A stretch of DNA of 64,000 nucleotides, taken from positions 75,697,012 through 75,761,011 of the forward strand of contig JAOWCC010000577.1 of assembly GCA_030867875.1 (NCBI GenBank), given 5' to 3'. Within the stretch, counting starts at the first letter, position 1. The number at the start of each line of letters is the position of its first letter. This DNA is from Actinernus sp. WN-2022 (Eukaryota; Cnidaria; Anthozoa; Actiniaria; Actinernidae). The notes under the pieces are model-generated. The model ran no database searches, was not told where the DNA came from, and saw nothing but the letters and a program-made list of their open reading frames with translations. Shown here one piece after another: positions 22,646-33,617 of this stretch. Position numbers and translations under genes: made by a program.

Positions 22646-22849
22646 ATGGAAAATCGGACTTTGAAAAACTGCCCTGTACTTAATTGTGGATCAAAGTATC
22701 TTGTTAAATTATCCAACCACTTGGCACAAGTCCATAGGTTATCAACTCAAGAACGTAAACCATATTTACAAGAAGCGAAACATCAAAAAAGAATGTTTTT
22801 GTCGAGGAATGTAAATCCAGTTGTTGATAATGGAAAATATGTTGGTTAG
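22646..22849 (+). CDS. Small C2H2-type zinc-finger protein (cassette ORF 1)
   Basis: 67 codons from ATG 22646 (an upstream alternative lies at 22613). MENRTLKNCPVLNCGSKYLV is followed by KLSNHLAQVHRL. This is a single CX4C...HX4H finger with the spacing of a C2H2 DNA- or RNA-binding module, then a basic tail (ERKPYLQEAKHQKRMF). It opens a run of four closely spaced plus-strand ORFs with no visible introns or internal stops. This style is typical of compact viral or transposon genomes. I cannot name the family or its role. Confidence 0.5.
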   Translation: MENRTLKNCPVLNCGSKYLVKLSNHLAQVHRLSTQERKPYLQEAKHQKRMFLSRNVNPVVDNGKYVG

Positions 22850-22990
22850 GAATCCTGCTTATAATGTTGGTCTAACTGAGAGACCTTAGCTAAATCAGCT
22901 AATCGACATTTGTTAAACTTAGTGACCACGCCAATTTGTTTTCTATAAAAACATTATACTCCCGATCCTTGAAGAGTAAATATATAAACG

Positions 22991-23488
22991 ATGGCTGCTA
23001 ATCGTTCCAACTCAGATGATGAAATGACTGAAGATTCTTATCAAAGCTCTGATTCTCAGGAGAGCACGGACTCCACTGATGATAGTTATGACGGAGAAGA
23101 GGATGTTTGGGAAAGAATTCGAAACGAAGCTAATGAACGGCACCAGGAAGATTGGGAAGCGTTGGTTCAAAAGTATGAACACGATGGGGATAGTCATGAA
23201 GTTGCTGAAATCAAAGCCAGTAACGCTTTGGTTCCTACCTACAGAAAAGCCCTAAGAGAAGTGTTGTTCGAAGATATGAAATGGATTCACAGCTTAAGAA
23301 CAGATCCTGATTTCCGAAAAAGCTTGGAAACAAAGCAAAACTTGATGAACATGGAAGATTATGGATGGCAAGAAGCGACCGAGGCTGCAATTCACCACCG
23401 GAAATTCTTGTTGAATAAACAATTCCAAAAACAACCTATTCCGGAACAGAGTGTTCCCGTGATGAACAATAGAAATAAGTTTTGTTAA
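22991..23488 (+). CDS. Acidic/helical protein of unknown function (cassette ORF 2)
   Basis: 165 codons, intact, starting at ATG 22991. Residues 1-38 are an acidic Ser/Asp/Glu-rich tract (SDSQESTDSTDDSYDGEEDV). The remaining ~125 residues are predicted helical, with EEDVWERIRNEANERHQEDW, VPTYRKALREVLFEDMKWIH and HHRKFLLNKQF. An AATAAA (23501-23506) follows the stop within 20 bp, so the transcript probably ends here. I do not recognise a characterised domain. Its 5' neighbour is the finger protein 141 bp upstream. The lack of any disruption in a region full of broken elements is notable. Confidence 0.5.
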   Translation: MAANRSNSDDEMTEDSYQSSDSQESTDSTDDSYDGEEDVWERIRNEANERHQEDWEALVQKYEHDGDSHEVAEIKASNALVPTYRKALREVLFEDMKWIHSLRTDPDFRKSLETKQNLMNMEDYGWQEATEAAIHHRKFLLNKQFQKQPIPEQSVPVMNNRNKFC

Positions 23489-23590
23489 GTCGATTTCTAT
23501 TAATAAATGTCTTTAAAAATATTCTTCCTCTTGTCATCGTTTTAATATAAACAATCAGTAAGCAGCATTTGTCAACAAGAAAAAAAATCA

Positions 23591-23836
23591 ATGAAACGGT
23601 ACACACTGTACATCATATCAACCCAAGAACTGAGAAATAAGAAAGTTATCAACTCCGCGACTATAAGAAAAACGAACTGTAAATTGGTGTTTTTGAGATT
23701 GAATAAACTTTGTTTAATTTATCTGGGTGTTTTTTTTCCGTATGGTAATTATAGTTCAGTTTTAGAGAAGAATTTGCATCTCAAGAGTTTTCCTCAAAAC
23801 AATAGGCCCTTCAGAACAATAGCAGAGTTGATCTAA
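23591..23836 (+). CDS. Small basic ORF, unknown (cassette ORF 3)
   Basis: 81 codons from ATG 23591 (MKRYTLYIISTQELRNKK), with a hydrophobic middle (LNKLCLIYLGVFFPYGNYSS). Its TAA at 23834-23836 overlaps the ATG of the next ORF by one base. No family is recognised. It could be a real small gene or a chance frame, and the tidy junction slightly favours a gene. Confidence 0.3.
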   Translation: MKRYTLYIISTQELRNKKVINSATIRKTNCKLVFLRLNKLCLIYLGVFFPYGNYSSVLEKNLHLKSFPQNNRPFRTIAELI

Positions 23837-24054
23837 TGAACCATACCGGATTTTGTATACAATTATCTTATGAGTTATTAACTGTAAAGGAAAATAATAA
23901 AGACAGTTTAGAGCCTATCACGAATAGTTTGTTCTTACTGTTTACGCTACAAAGGGGTTTAGATATTGCGAGGTATGTTTTATTTATTTTTTATTCAACT
24001 TCGAAAGGTTTCAGGGTCGATCGGTTCTATCTTTATAGCTGCTCCAAACAATAG
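23836..24054 (+). CDS. Small ORF, unknown (cassette ORF 4)
   Basis: 72 codons starting within the previous stop (TAATG). The sequence has a hydrophobic segment (LFLLFTLQRGLDIARYVLFI) that could span a membrane. There is no recognisable family and it ends at 24054. Evidence is limited to position and openness. Confidence 0.28.
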   Translation: MNHTGFCIQLSYELLTVKENNKDSLEPITNSLFLLFTLQRGLDIARYVLFIFYSTSKGFRVDRFYLYSCSKQ

Positions 24055-24121
24055 GCTTTGCCCAAACGTGCCCGAATAGATCGATGACCTCATCCAAAGG
24101 AACAATAGATAATGAGAAACC

Positions 24122-24215
24122 ACCACACTTTATTCATGAGCGCGCCGCACTTTATTCATGAGCCCACCACTTTATTCATGAGCCCACCACTTGTCTCACT
24201 TTATTCATGAGCTCT
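24122..24215. repeat. Four copies of CTTTATTCATGAGC
   Basis: The 14-mer recurs four times within about 95 bp with variable GC-rich or pyrimidine spacers. Each copy contains the palindrome TCATGA. It directly follows the four-ORF cassette. Confidence 0.65.
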
Positions 24216-24894
24216 ACTTGTCTCTCTTATACTGTAAACATTCCTCCCATTTTTTCAGTGACTGAAAGTTTTTAAACTACACCAAAGCAAACGACTGGTA
24301 AATATGTATTCTATAGCCTGCGCAGTGGCCCAAGATAAAGGGAGAGAGCTGAGATTCGAACGGGGCGGGTAAGGAATTCTGGGATGCCCAACCACAGGTG
24401 TTATATGCTTCTAAACGTTTAGTTCACCTTTTCCCCGCCCGCTCGAAAATTAGCCGGGAAAAAAATGAGGAATGTTCACAATGATACCAGTACAAAAAGT
24501 AAACCTAAGCACAGCATATCACTATGATACTGTTCAAAGATTTTTATGTTTAGCCATTATCTAATGAAAAACGCGGAGCGAAGAGAAATTTAAGAGCACT
24601 ACCGCGATTCATTTTATTCAGGACTTCCTGAATGTCGTACTTTTTTTTAATATTGACAGTTATTTGATAGTCTGTTGAATTTTATTCGCTATGACAGGTT
24701 TGATTGCTTGGTGAAGGAATCCATATATGGCTCCTGAAACTAATCTGTAAGTTGTTGACGAAGTTCTAACGCGTTCAAATAAGGTGATATATCCCAAGGG
24801 TCTGATACAGAAATCATCGACATCCTTTCCTTAAAAAGTATGAATAAGTCTGGATTGAGTGGGAATGTTGTTGGTGGAATAATAACGGAATTTG
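24216..24894. other. Intergenic stretch, nothing recognised
   Basis: A minus-strand open frame at 24740-24955 (LFILFKERMSMISVSDPWD) is partly SINE sequence and partly unidentified. I could not support a gene. Confidence 0.35.
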
Positions 24895-25178
24895 ATAAAA
24901 TAAAATAAATAAAATAAAAAAACTCTGAATTTCTAACGAGACCTGAAACAACCATGGGGGCTGATCAAAGCCAGGTCCCGGCTAATCCACAGATCGAATT
25001 GGAATTTAGCGTGTTGAATTTTGCGGAGGGAGGAAAACCGAAGAACCCGGAGAAAAACCCTCGGAGCAAGGGCGAGATACCAACGAACTCAACTCACATA
25101 TGGCGCCGCGTCCGGGATTCGAACCTGGGCCACAGAGGTGAGAGGCGAAGCGCTTAACCACTGCGCCACCCGAGCTCC
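24895..25178 (-). mobile_element. tRNA-derived SINE
   Basis: On the minus strand it starts GGAGCTCGGGTGGCGCAGTG (A box) and has GGTTCGAATCCC (B box) within a 77-nt tRNA-like head (25102-25178). A ~160-bp body and an A/T-rich (TTTTATTT)n tail end near 24895. The acceptor-stem ends do not pair, so the head is not a functional tRNA. The B box and A box would be an internal RNA polymerase III promoter. A 3' piece of the same family lies at 40889-40975. Confidence 0.8.
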
Positions 25179-25311
25179 ATTGGGAAGAGTAGCAGATGGG
25201 TTAACTCCATAGGTTTGTATTTCCTCCTATAACGACAAATTAAAATATATTATATATGAACCCAGTAAAAATAATCGATCATGTTTATAGTTCACTTTTA
25301 GGAGAGCATTC

Positions 25312-26653
25312 ATGGAGGATGGACATGTCGACGCAAGCTCCGGCTTAAAAGTGCCTGAACTGAAAGAAAAACTTGCTGATCTCGGCCTTTCTACTCAAGG
25401 CACCAAATCTGTTCTCAAGGAACGACTAGATAGTTTTCTAGTCGCCGGTAATAGCAAGGAGAAAGAAATTTCTGCCGAAAATCCGCCGAATGAAACTACA
25501 ATGGCTGAAACCCCCTCTACCGTAGACCGGAATAGTGCCTCAGAGGATGATGACTCGCCAGAAATCAACTCACAAGACAGCGAAGTCCTTAATATCAGAG
25601 CTACACTTAGATCTGCCTGCAAGGATATTTAGCTTCTAAAGTCGAGTTTCGAATCTCTGAAACGGGCTTCTAACCTTCCCGCCAACTCTGAAGTTGAGGC
25701 ACTGATACGTGAGAACGCGGCTCTAAAGACCACGCTGAAGGGTGTGGCGCTGACTTATCTAGCGAAAGATCTGTCTAATTCTCTGAATTGCAGTCGAGAT
25801 GGAATCGAAAAGAATAATAAGACGCCCCAGGAAACAGTAGAGAAAGCTCATCAAAATACAGAGGATGCCCCTTGGGAGCTGGTCGAAGCAAAGTCGAAGT
25901 CTAAACAAAGAAAAGCAAATAATATGAAGAACAAAGGTAGATCAAAAGAGACAAAAGAGAAAGAAGTCACCACCTTCCTCGTCACAACCGAATGAGCCTG
26001 ATCACCGAGTGACAGCGATCATGGGCGATTCCATGTTGAAGTATACACAAGGGAAACGGCTTTCCAAAAGCGCAGGAGGCAAAGTATATGCGAAATCCTT
26101 TCCTGGATTGAGGGTGAAACACATGAGCCACTATGTCATCCCGACGCTGGAGGAGCTAAATCCTGATGAAGTTATTCTTCACGTAGGAACTAATGACTTG
26201 CGCCACGAAGAGCCCCGTATCATTGCTGAAGGAATTGTTGACATCGTAAATCAAATTATTTTCAAAAGTCCAGGAATTGATATCACCATCTCAGAAATCA
26301 TAACAAGAGGAGATGACGCAAGCCTGGATTCAAAAGGTAAAGCAGTTAACAAGATCGGCGCGCAATTCTGTAAACAAAACTCTTGGAAGTTTTTAAACCA
26401 CAGTAATATTAGGAAACAGGATCTTTACAATGGAGAATTGCATTTGAATAAGAATGGCAGCAGTATATTTGCTAAGAATCTTATTTCGCATTGTTCTGTA
26501 CTTTCATTGCCAGAAATAGCACTCACTTTCAATCCCATGAGACTTTGCGCGCACGCGGTCAGCGGTAATCCCCGAACAGGAATGGCTTCCATGAACAAAT
26601 TACGGAAATCTGCACAAATACGTCGACAGTTTATCTTGTGGAAGACGTTTTAG
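25312..26653 (+). pseudogene. SAP + SGNH-hydrolase ORF1-type protein, two breaks
   Basis: The N-terminal part starts at ATG 25312. Residues ~12-46 form a SAP-like motif (KVPELKEKLADLGLSTQGTK) that binds DNA. Next come acidic and lysine-rich linkers and a coiled-coil-like stretch. The C-terminal part (from about 26009) is an SGNH/GDSL hydrolase: IMGDSML with the nucleophile Ser, VILHVGTNDLR (block III Asn), and GELHLNKNG (block V His). Such esterase-like domains occur in the ORF1 of CR1-type LINEs. Breaks are a TAG at 25630-25632 and a one-base frame change near 25965. No ORF2 follows, so this is an isolated ORF1 or a domesticated remnant. The catalytic triad appears complete. Confidence 0.6.
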
Positions 26654-26953
26654 CCACCCCGAAAAAGAAAACGCCATCTTCAGATGTTTATGAGGTGGAG
26701 AGGTTAATTACAGAAAGGAAAAGTAAGTCTAGATTAGTAGATACTAAATATGGTTTTGGATTATGCTTATGTCGTTATGGTTGTGCGAAACGATCGATGC
26801 ACGTGACGTGTATATGCACTAAATGCAGTATCATTAGGCTATTTTTATAGTAACGGGCTACTTGGCTGGACTAGGAAACGTTTTGGACCACCTTTTTAGT
26901 ATTAAGCTTATTTCAATGTACTTGGAGCTCGGTAGAACTTGAATTTCGACCTT
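26654..26953. other. Unassigned stretch
   Basis: A plus frame (26638-26850) contains SSDVYEVERLITERKSKSR, faintly like the start of a chromodomain, but too short to call. Otherwise no feature is seen. Confidence 0.3.
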
Positions 26954-27392
26954 GGATTGCTTCCCGGGGGGGGGGGGGGGGGGGGAGGGTACTCTACCCA
27001 AAGTTGGGTAGGGGTGTGCCGCTGGGGCTCTGAAACCCTTACGCTGTTTAAGACAAAAAAACTCAAATTTCCATACCCTGTTTAAGACAAAGACGTGTTA
27101 AAATTTTCCCTCTATAAGACAAATAACAAATTATCTATACTTGGATGTCAGTGTTTATTGTGATCTTGTATAATGAGTGTCATAACTAAATAAGTATTCA
27201 GCAAGCACTAGACTAAATAACGGCACTAGATAAATACCATACCCTGTTCAAGATCTGTCGATGTGAAAATGGATACCCTGTCTAAGATCAGAAACTCAAA
27301 AAACCATACCCTGTACAGCGGATCATCCCCGTATAGTCCATATATGGGAGTACTCCCCCCCCCCCCCCCCCCCCCCCCCCCCGGGATTGCTT
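26954..27392. mobile_element. MITE with poly-G/poly-C ends, copy 1 (8-9 bp TSD)
   Basis: The direct repeat GGATTGCTT flanks it at 26954-26962 and 27384-27392. The interior begins CCCGGGGG and ends CCCCCGGG, with G and C homopolymers of over 20 nt. Repeated 'CATACCCTGTTTAAGACAAA'-type phrases lie inside. The 8-bp-class TSD suggests a hAT-type non-autonomous element. Confidence 0.65.
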
Positions 27393-27438
27393 ATAACTAA
27401 AGGTACATGTTATTGTTAGTCGACTTCTTATCGGCCAC

Positions 27439-27782
27439 CTCCGATTCCCGGGGAGGAGGTACTCCTGTTTGTGACATATTATGTATGTGCCGCAGGGGTT
27501 GGTCAGGGTTTTGAGCTGAGTTTGGGCTGAGTTTGGGCAGATAGGGTCAGGGTTTTGACCTAATTTGGGCAGATCAGGGTCAGGATTTGAGTTTAATTTG
27601 GGTGCAGTCTGGGTTGGGCTTCAGTATTTTTTTAGGCATCAGGGTTTTTCCCCCCAAAAAGGGGGCAATCATGGTTTTGAAGCTCAGATTTTGGGTTAAA
27701 CAGGGTCAGCTATGGTTTGAGCCTCTTGGCCTCACATATACATACCCATGTTTCATGTAAGTAACCCCCCAGGCTCCGATTC
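27439..27782. mobile_element. MITE with G/C-rich ends, copy 2 (8-9 bp TSD)
   Basis: CTCCGATTC occurs at 27439-27447 and 27774-27782. The interior starts CCGGGGAGGAGGTACTC and ends GTAACCCCCCAGG. It has internal repeats of 'TTTGGGCAGAT..GGGTCAGG'. It resembles the neighbouring copy in end structure and in TSD length. Confidence 0.6.
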
Positions 27783-29828
27783 TCAGGCACGCATAATGTA
27801 AACAAATAAATATCTCCCTAGAGGTGCACAAAAAGGTTTTCAAGCCTGTCCGAGACTGTTCACTTTAGATACTAACACTATTGTCTTGTTTCTTGACTCT
27901 CAAAATTAACCAGGGGGTTGGGTAAAATTAAAATCAGTTTGAAAGGGAGGGGGTATAAATGTTTATGATACACATATGAAGGGGGATGGGAGTACATTTT
28001 CATTTCTTGTTGTTTTCACATACATACTGCAGTCTGCAAATAAACTTTTTGTTTGACTAACATGAAAAAATATTCTCAGTGTTTGTATCCAAGGTAATCC
28101 AGTTGAATATCTGTTCCATGTACATCTTTCCATACACACTGAAGCAGGTCACATTATATTTTGAAGAAATCCTCTTGTTTTAACTTCCGAGAAATTCATT
28201 ATTTCTTGTGAAAGTGATCCAGTTTGCCCTGATTAGTTAAATGTGAGTCATACATGGGAGAAATCAAGATGAAATGCTTGCCTATAGGAATATATTACAT
28301 TCAAAAGCCTGCATCTGTTTGAGTCCAAGTGCTCATCCAGCCTGTTCTACAGGCTGTAGATCCAGCTGCTCAATCTCAAAATCAACTGTGAGTCGAGTGT
28401 AGTGTGTCCAAACTAGTTAATGTAGCGAGGGGTGTGTGAGGTGTAACTAAAGGTCCCCACCAGCTTTAAGCTGTAATACTCGGCCTGCTATAACAAATAA
28501 AATATTTATTAGTATTTATTATCTTACAGACATATGGACATTGACTAAGATAAGCGTGTGACCACAATAGGCCCTTCGCAGGATACAAATCATGTGATTG
28601 TACCGGCTAGCAAAAACACATGACTACATTTATTTAAAGACATTGTGCGAGATTGGTAGTGTTATTAGCAAAACCTGTTTGTAAATTCTATTTTCCACCT
28701 TCAGTTATTGTCAATCTTTCTAAAACTGAGATTTAGCCAGTAAAAGCCTTTCCTGTGGGATCACAAGCTCAATTCCATTTGTTAATGAAGTTTAGATATC
28801 AAAATGTGACTGTATCATGTGCAAAGGTCCTATTATTAGCTAATCAGTTGACTATAAATTTAATAAAACTACACATGGGTGAACACGAATTGTAAAAATC
28901 GAACACAAGTGAAAAAAGGTGAACATGATGGGGGGGGGGGGGGGGGGGGTGGGGGGGTTAATTTTAAATCCTGGACATTATCTAGGAGGGGGGGTAAGTT
29001 TTTTATAATTAAATTTCAAGGGGGGGGGGGTCATTTTTTATGTGCTTGGGTTGATAAGTAAACACTGCACCCCCTCCTTAGCCATAAATAACAAACAGTT
29101 TTTTGGGGGGCAGTGTTCAAAATTAAAAATGGTCCTGTTTATTTGGAGGTCTTTTCAAGTTTTTGGTTTTTTTTTTAGTCACCTGATTGTTTCAAGCCCA
29201 AACATTACATGAGGCGAGTCATATCCATCAAGGGACTGTTAAGCATTTGGAGGGAAATGGTGCCATTATCAAAATGGCTGCTATACCACTGCAACTTGTG
29301 AAGTTTTTCTTTCATCCTTGAATTGCATGGTGTTAGATGTACAGTCATGTACATATAACAAAATATCAATCAATTGCAGACTCATTTGCTGACTTACTTC
29401 AATCAAGTGAAGTTACCGCAAGTCTGGTGAATGTGATTACATTGTAAAAAAATCAGCCTGTCAAAGCTGAGCCAGCCTGCCTAACTTGGCTAGCAGCCTG
29501 TTTCATGTAACCATAGAGTTGATTTTTAAGGTTATATATGGCCACATTTGGTCATCTTGTATTTTCCTTATGATATTATTAGTCAACGTGGTCCTTCAGA
29601 TCTAAGGTTGGCTGGCTGGACTAGTATCAGTTCAAACAATTAGCCATATGTCACCAGTACTCCATTACATCTTAGTATTTGAAGAATATAATTAATGCTA
29701 TTTGTATTTACAAGTATATATTTATTTATTTATTTCCAGATGCAACATGGCAGGAAGTCCCAACTATAGCAGCCAACCGAACTTCACCAATAGAGATAAT
29801 ATGAATTTCTGCAACAGCCAAACCCAAC
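27783..29828. other. Intergenic, AT-rich, with G homopolymers
   Basis: No gene is supported. Two long G runs (about 28930-28958 and 29021-29030) create a false poly-glycine ORF. The sequence resembles intron or intergenic DNA. Confidence 0.45.
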
Positions 29829-32042
29829 ATATTAAACTCAACACTCGCTCCAAATCATACATTTGCAACAAAAACTTGTAATACTTTCTCTGTTCACTGT
29901 GAATTTTTATGGAGTTATAAGACCTGAAAATATTTTTAGAGGTCAAGTCAAACGTCAGTTGACCCTGTGTTGTGTAATGTGAAGAACTGTTTTTCTCTGT
30001 AATAGGGGCATTGCATTGTATTTGAGTCATGATATAATTTAAACTTTGAACTCTAAATTAATGAAAACTACCTAGTACAACACTTATTACCATTTTCGTT
30101 GAGGTGTGACCCTGGTAGTTTACAATTTTCATCTGTAAAATTTGATCCAGCTGGCCATCAACCAATAAAAACATGTGCAACCTTACTAGAATTAATAAGT
30201 CTACATGTACATGTAGGTGCCATGCATTTGAAAGCTTTGTTTGAGACAAAACTCAGTGTTTGATTGATGGTCGTGGCTAAATTGATTTTTACAGACAATT
30301 AGATTTGAAACCTCCAGCTCTCCCTGGAGCTCTGGTACTGTCTACTTTTCGTTTGTTGGCAGCTATATTTCCTCCATCTGACTTTTGAAATTGGACTCTT
30401 GTATTTTTGCAGCTGCTTACTCTGTTTGTGTTTACCACTGAGCCTGTTGAGGATTTACAGCCTAATGCCTAAGGTCCACTTTACTTTTGACTCCACTAAA
30501 AATTAGTAATTAAAGCATTAAAATGCAGGTAAATTATTTATTTGACGAGGGTAACTATTGGGCTTAATAGTAAACAATGTCATGGACCCAATGTGCCATC
30601 ATTAGCATGCTCCACTATCTCAAATATAATATTTAATTTGGCAAAAAATTAGGATGTTTGAAATGAGTTTAAGTCAGTCTGTTGTGCATTTGTCAAATTC
30701 AGTTCAATTCAAATCTTTTAAGACCAGAGCTAGTTATGACCTTTAGCACTGTTGTATTGTTTGAGTTCAATTATACATGTACTTGTATATAAACTATATT
30801 TGTTTTATTTCTAGTAAAATGAAGATACATTTTAAACAAATATTTCAATGTTATTGAATGCATGAATATCCAACAGCTCCCTACTTGATATCACAATGAT
30901 ATCTGTACTTCAAGGGAAACGCGATAAAGAAAGTTATATAACTTCAAAGCAAAGTTATAAATATTTCCTGTAGTGTAAATACCCAAGGTATATAACAAAA
31001 AAATAGAGATCGGATTGCTTGTTGGCTGGAAATCAAGCTCGGATTTCTTCTGTTGTCATGACAATGGCGGCAGTCGCTCGATCATAAGCAAAGTTCGACT
31101 GGTGATTTCAACGCTTTGGCAAGTGAATTTTTCCAGATCGTTATTGTCATTATCTAAACCAATCATTGTACTATTCGAAACTGACCATAGTAACTCAAAA
31201 TCGACAAACAATGCCGCTTGGTGGGACTCGAACAATCCTATGCTTCGCACAATTTTCTATTTTCGTGCATCCCGCGGGACTATCCCGCGGGATTTTCCCG
31301 TGGAAAATTCTCTTACAATAATCCAAATTTAGACAGCATTACCTTATATAGATTTTCCTCAGGGGGTGTGTGAGTAAAACCATGGTAAAATTCAATATGG
31401 CGGACCAGGTGGCAGGTTAAATCTTCGAAAACAGACGTTTTTCTGAGCAGAACGTCGGGCGCGTGCCTCGTTTTCTGAGTTCCACAAGAATGGTAACGGT
31501 CGCATTCATGTCGGAGGACTTTTTCCCGGAAAATAACCAAACAACCCCGCAAGAAAAACCTGTCTTTTTGGATTCGATCTTTGATATGTTGGAGAGAAAC
31601 ACTCAAACTTTCGAAATCGAGCGTGGCAAATATTCCCAAGTGCTGTCCTGATGAACGGCTACAAGGAGTTTGACGGATTTTAGGTAAGATTGTCGAATTC
31701 CTTCACGTTCGTAAATGGTCCGCAGGTTTTTAGAATTGAAAAAACCCCGCACTTGGATTTCATTTTTTCTGTTTAGTTCTTGCAATTAAAGAAATATTGA
31801 CCACTTTAGTTTTGTAATCGAGCGCGGCAAAACGTCAATTCGTTCGTTTATAACGGCTACAGTGGAAAAACTCTTTATTCGTGATCATTCTGAAAGAAAT
31901 TTGAAAGTCAGATATTCGGCTCAAAGTCAGAAAGTGACAAATTTATTGCGCATGCGCGAGCGCCATTTCTGGCAATGAGGTTGTCAGGCCAGGGATAGTA
32001 AATAATGCTGGGTCTGTTTTCTCTAAACAACGAGGTTTTAAA

Positions 32043-32210
32043 ATGGCATCCCTAAATGTTGTCAGTTTAACTAAACATGTCGACGAGATCCGCCTCATAT
32101 TAGCAAACCGAGAGCTCGATATTCTAGCTCGAAATGAGACCCGACTAGATAAATCAATCTCGAACGGTGTTGTTAGTATTGACGGTATGAAATCGTCCGT
32201 CTTGATAGAA
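32043..32210 (+). pseudogene. CR1-like LINE endonuclease fragment (copy 1)
   Basis: Reads MASLNVVSLTKHVDEIRLIL, then LDILARNETRLDKSI and VSIDGM. This is the first ~55 residues of an APE endonuclease (normally 'LDILAINET'). It then passes into minisatellite DNA, so the rest is lost. The ORF runs to 32285 through unrelated sequence. Confidence 0.6.
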
Positions 32211-32254
32211 ATCGACTTGGCGGTGGCGTATGTATATACGTTAGGAAAACCATT

Positions 32255-32750
32255 GGACCATTTCAGTTTTGTCTTTTCCATTTGACATAACGTAGTTGGA
32301 TCATTCGTCTTTTGTATTGATCATTTGAGAATTTGTTGGATCATTTCGACAGCGGCAGTTGGATCGTTTGTGTTTAGGTTGGATCATTTCGGTTTTGTCT
32401 TTTCCATTTGACATAATAGAGTTGGATCATTCGTATTTCGTATTGATCATTTGACCATTAGTTGGATCATTTCGACAGCGGCAGTTGGATCGTTTGTGTT
32501 TAGGTTGGATCATTCGTCTTTTGTATTGATCATTTGAGAATTAGTTGGATAATTTCGACAGCGGCAGTTGGATCGTTTGTGTTTAGGTTGGATCATTTCA
32601 GTTTTGTCTTTTCCATTCGACATAGGGGAGTTGGATCATTCTTCTTTTGTATTGATCATTTGAGAATTAGTTGGATCATTTCGACAGCGGCAGTTGGACC
32701 GTTTGTGTTTATGTTGGATCATTCGTCTTTTGTATTGATCGTTTGGCTGT
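32255..32750. repeat. Minisatellite of ~115-bp higher-order units (copy 1)
   Basis: The phrases GTTGGATCATTTCGACAGCG, 'TTTGTATTGATCATTTGAGAA' variants and GTTGGATCGTTTGTGTTTAG alternate about four times with small changes. TTGGATCATT is the recurring core. The array follows the endonuclease fragment directly. Confidence 0.75.
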
Positions 32751-33599
32751 TCTGTATTTTCGGTGGTAACGGCCGCCCATACGTATGAACCGGGTAGCAT
32801 TTACAACTTATTTCGTACTTCATTAGTCATGTTTACCACCAGAAAAGTGTACTATACTACATGGGATTAGTAGTTTTTCGCATTCTCTTTCACACTCATT
32901 GTTCGACTTTCCCGTAAAAACTGTACTAACGCTTTCGTTTTAGGGGAAATAAATCGCTTCGCCATCATGCGACCAGCTGTGGCGCATCAGTACTTTCGAA
33001 CACACTCACTACAATTAGAACTTCAATACTAGATCATGACTCATATCTGCGTATTCAAATGTTCTGTTTATCATCACCATAATTGTTTTCTTATATGAAT
33101 AACATATTTCACACATCTGAACAGCTTAAGATATAAAATTCCGCTTTTTAAACGTGATTTCAATTGTTTGGTATCTCAGACAATCGAACGCAAAACCTCA
33201 TAAAAAAACTAGGGTGTAATTTGAAAAAAAAAGCGAGGCATGAGAAAATTTATGGCTTTGTCCCCCTCCCCTCCCCCGACCTGTGCAATGTTGTGTTTAA
33301 GAAGCAGAATTTTGCGTCAAACCCACACCCGACCAACATTGTATCGGGGGGGGGGGGGGAGAGGGGAAGTGAAAAGAATGACCATTGATCACCCTAAAAT
33401 TATTTAAAAATGAAATGCAGCGTCACGTTGTTGTAATTTTATCATTAGTTTTGCGTCTAATGTGTTGTTCAGAAATTTTGTGAAATTTGATTTAAAACCT
33501 CTTCGTAGAAACTGTAACAATAGCATACAAATATATTTTCTATTCACCAAGAAAATGTGATTGAACAGCTTGCATAATAGAGCTCGGTATTTATAACAT

Positions 33600-33617
33600 A
33601 TTTATAAATATTTATAA
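33600..33617. other. 18-bp AT-rich junction between tandem copies
   Basis: ATTTATAAATATTTATAA, a TATTTATAA-type repeat, sits exactly between copy 1 and copy 2 and is absent from the outer borders. Confidence 0.7.

Larger units (their letters stand above)
29829..33599. repeat. Tandem segmental duplication, copy 1 (3,771 bp)
   Basis: Sequence from ATATTAAACTCAACACTCGC to TTATTTATAACAT-type DNA at 33599 recurs at 33618-37394 with an offset of 3,789 bp (3,795 after a poly-G tract). I noticed only one substitution (near 31545, C versus A) plus the G-run length difference. Contents: AT-rich DNA, a short 5' fragment of a CR1-like endonuclease and a minisatellite. The small ORFs in it look incidental. 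Confidence 0.9.

Noticed and set aside
24122..24215. CRISPR-like array
   Set aside because: The repeats are too short (14 bp), spacers are irregular and very short, and the context is animal DNA.
25102..25178. A tRNA gene on the minus strand
   Set aside because: The A and B boxes are good, but the acceptor ends do not pair and the sequence continues into a SINE body and tail, so it is a SINE head.
28879..29061. ORF with a poly-glycine stretch
   Set aside because: Created by G homopolymers in AT-rich non-coding DNA. There is no codon or family support.
31313..31639. 108-codon minus-strand ORF repeated at 35102-35428
   Set aside because: It is repeated only because the whole 3.8-kb segment is duplicated, and the composition and overlapping plus-strand ORFs give no sign of a protein.
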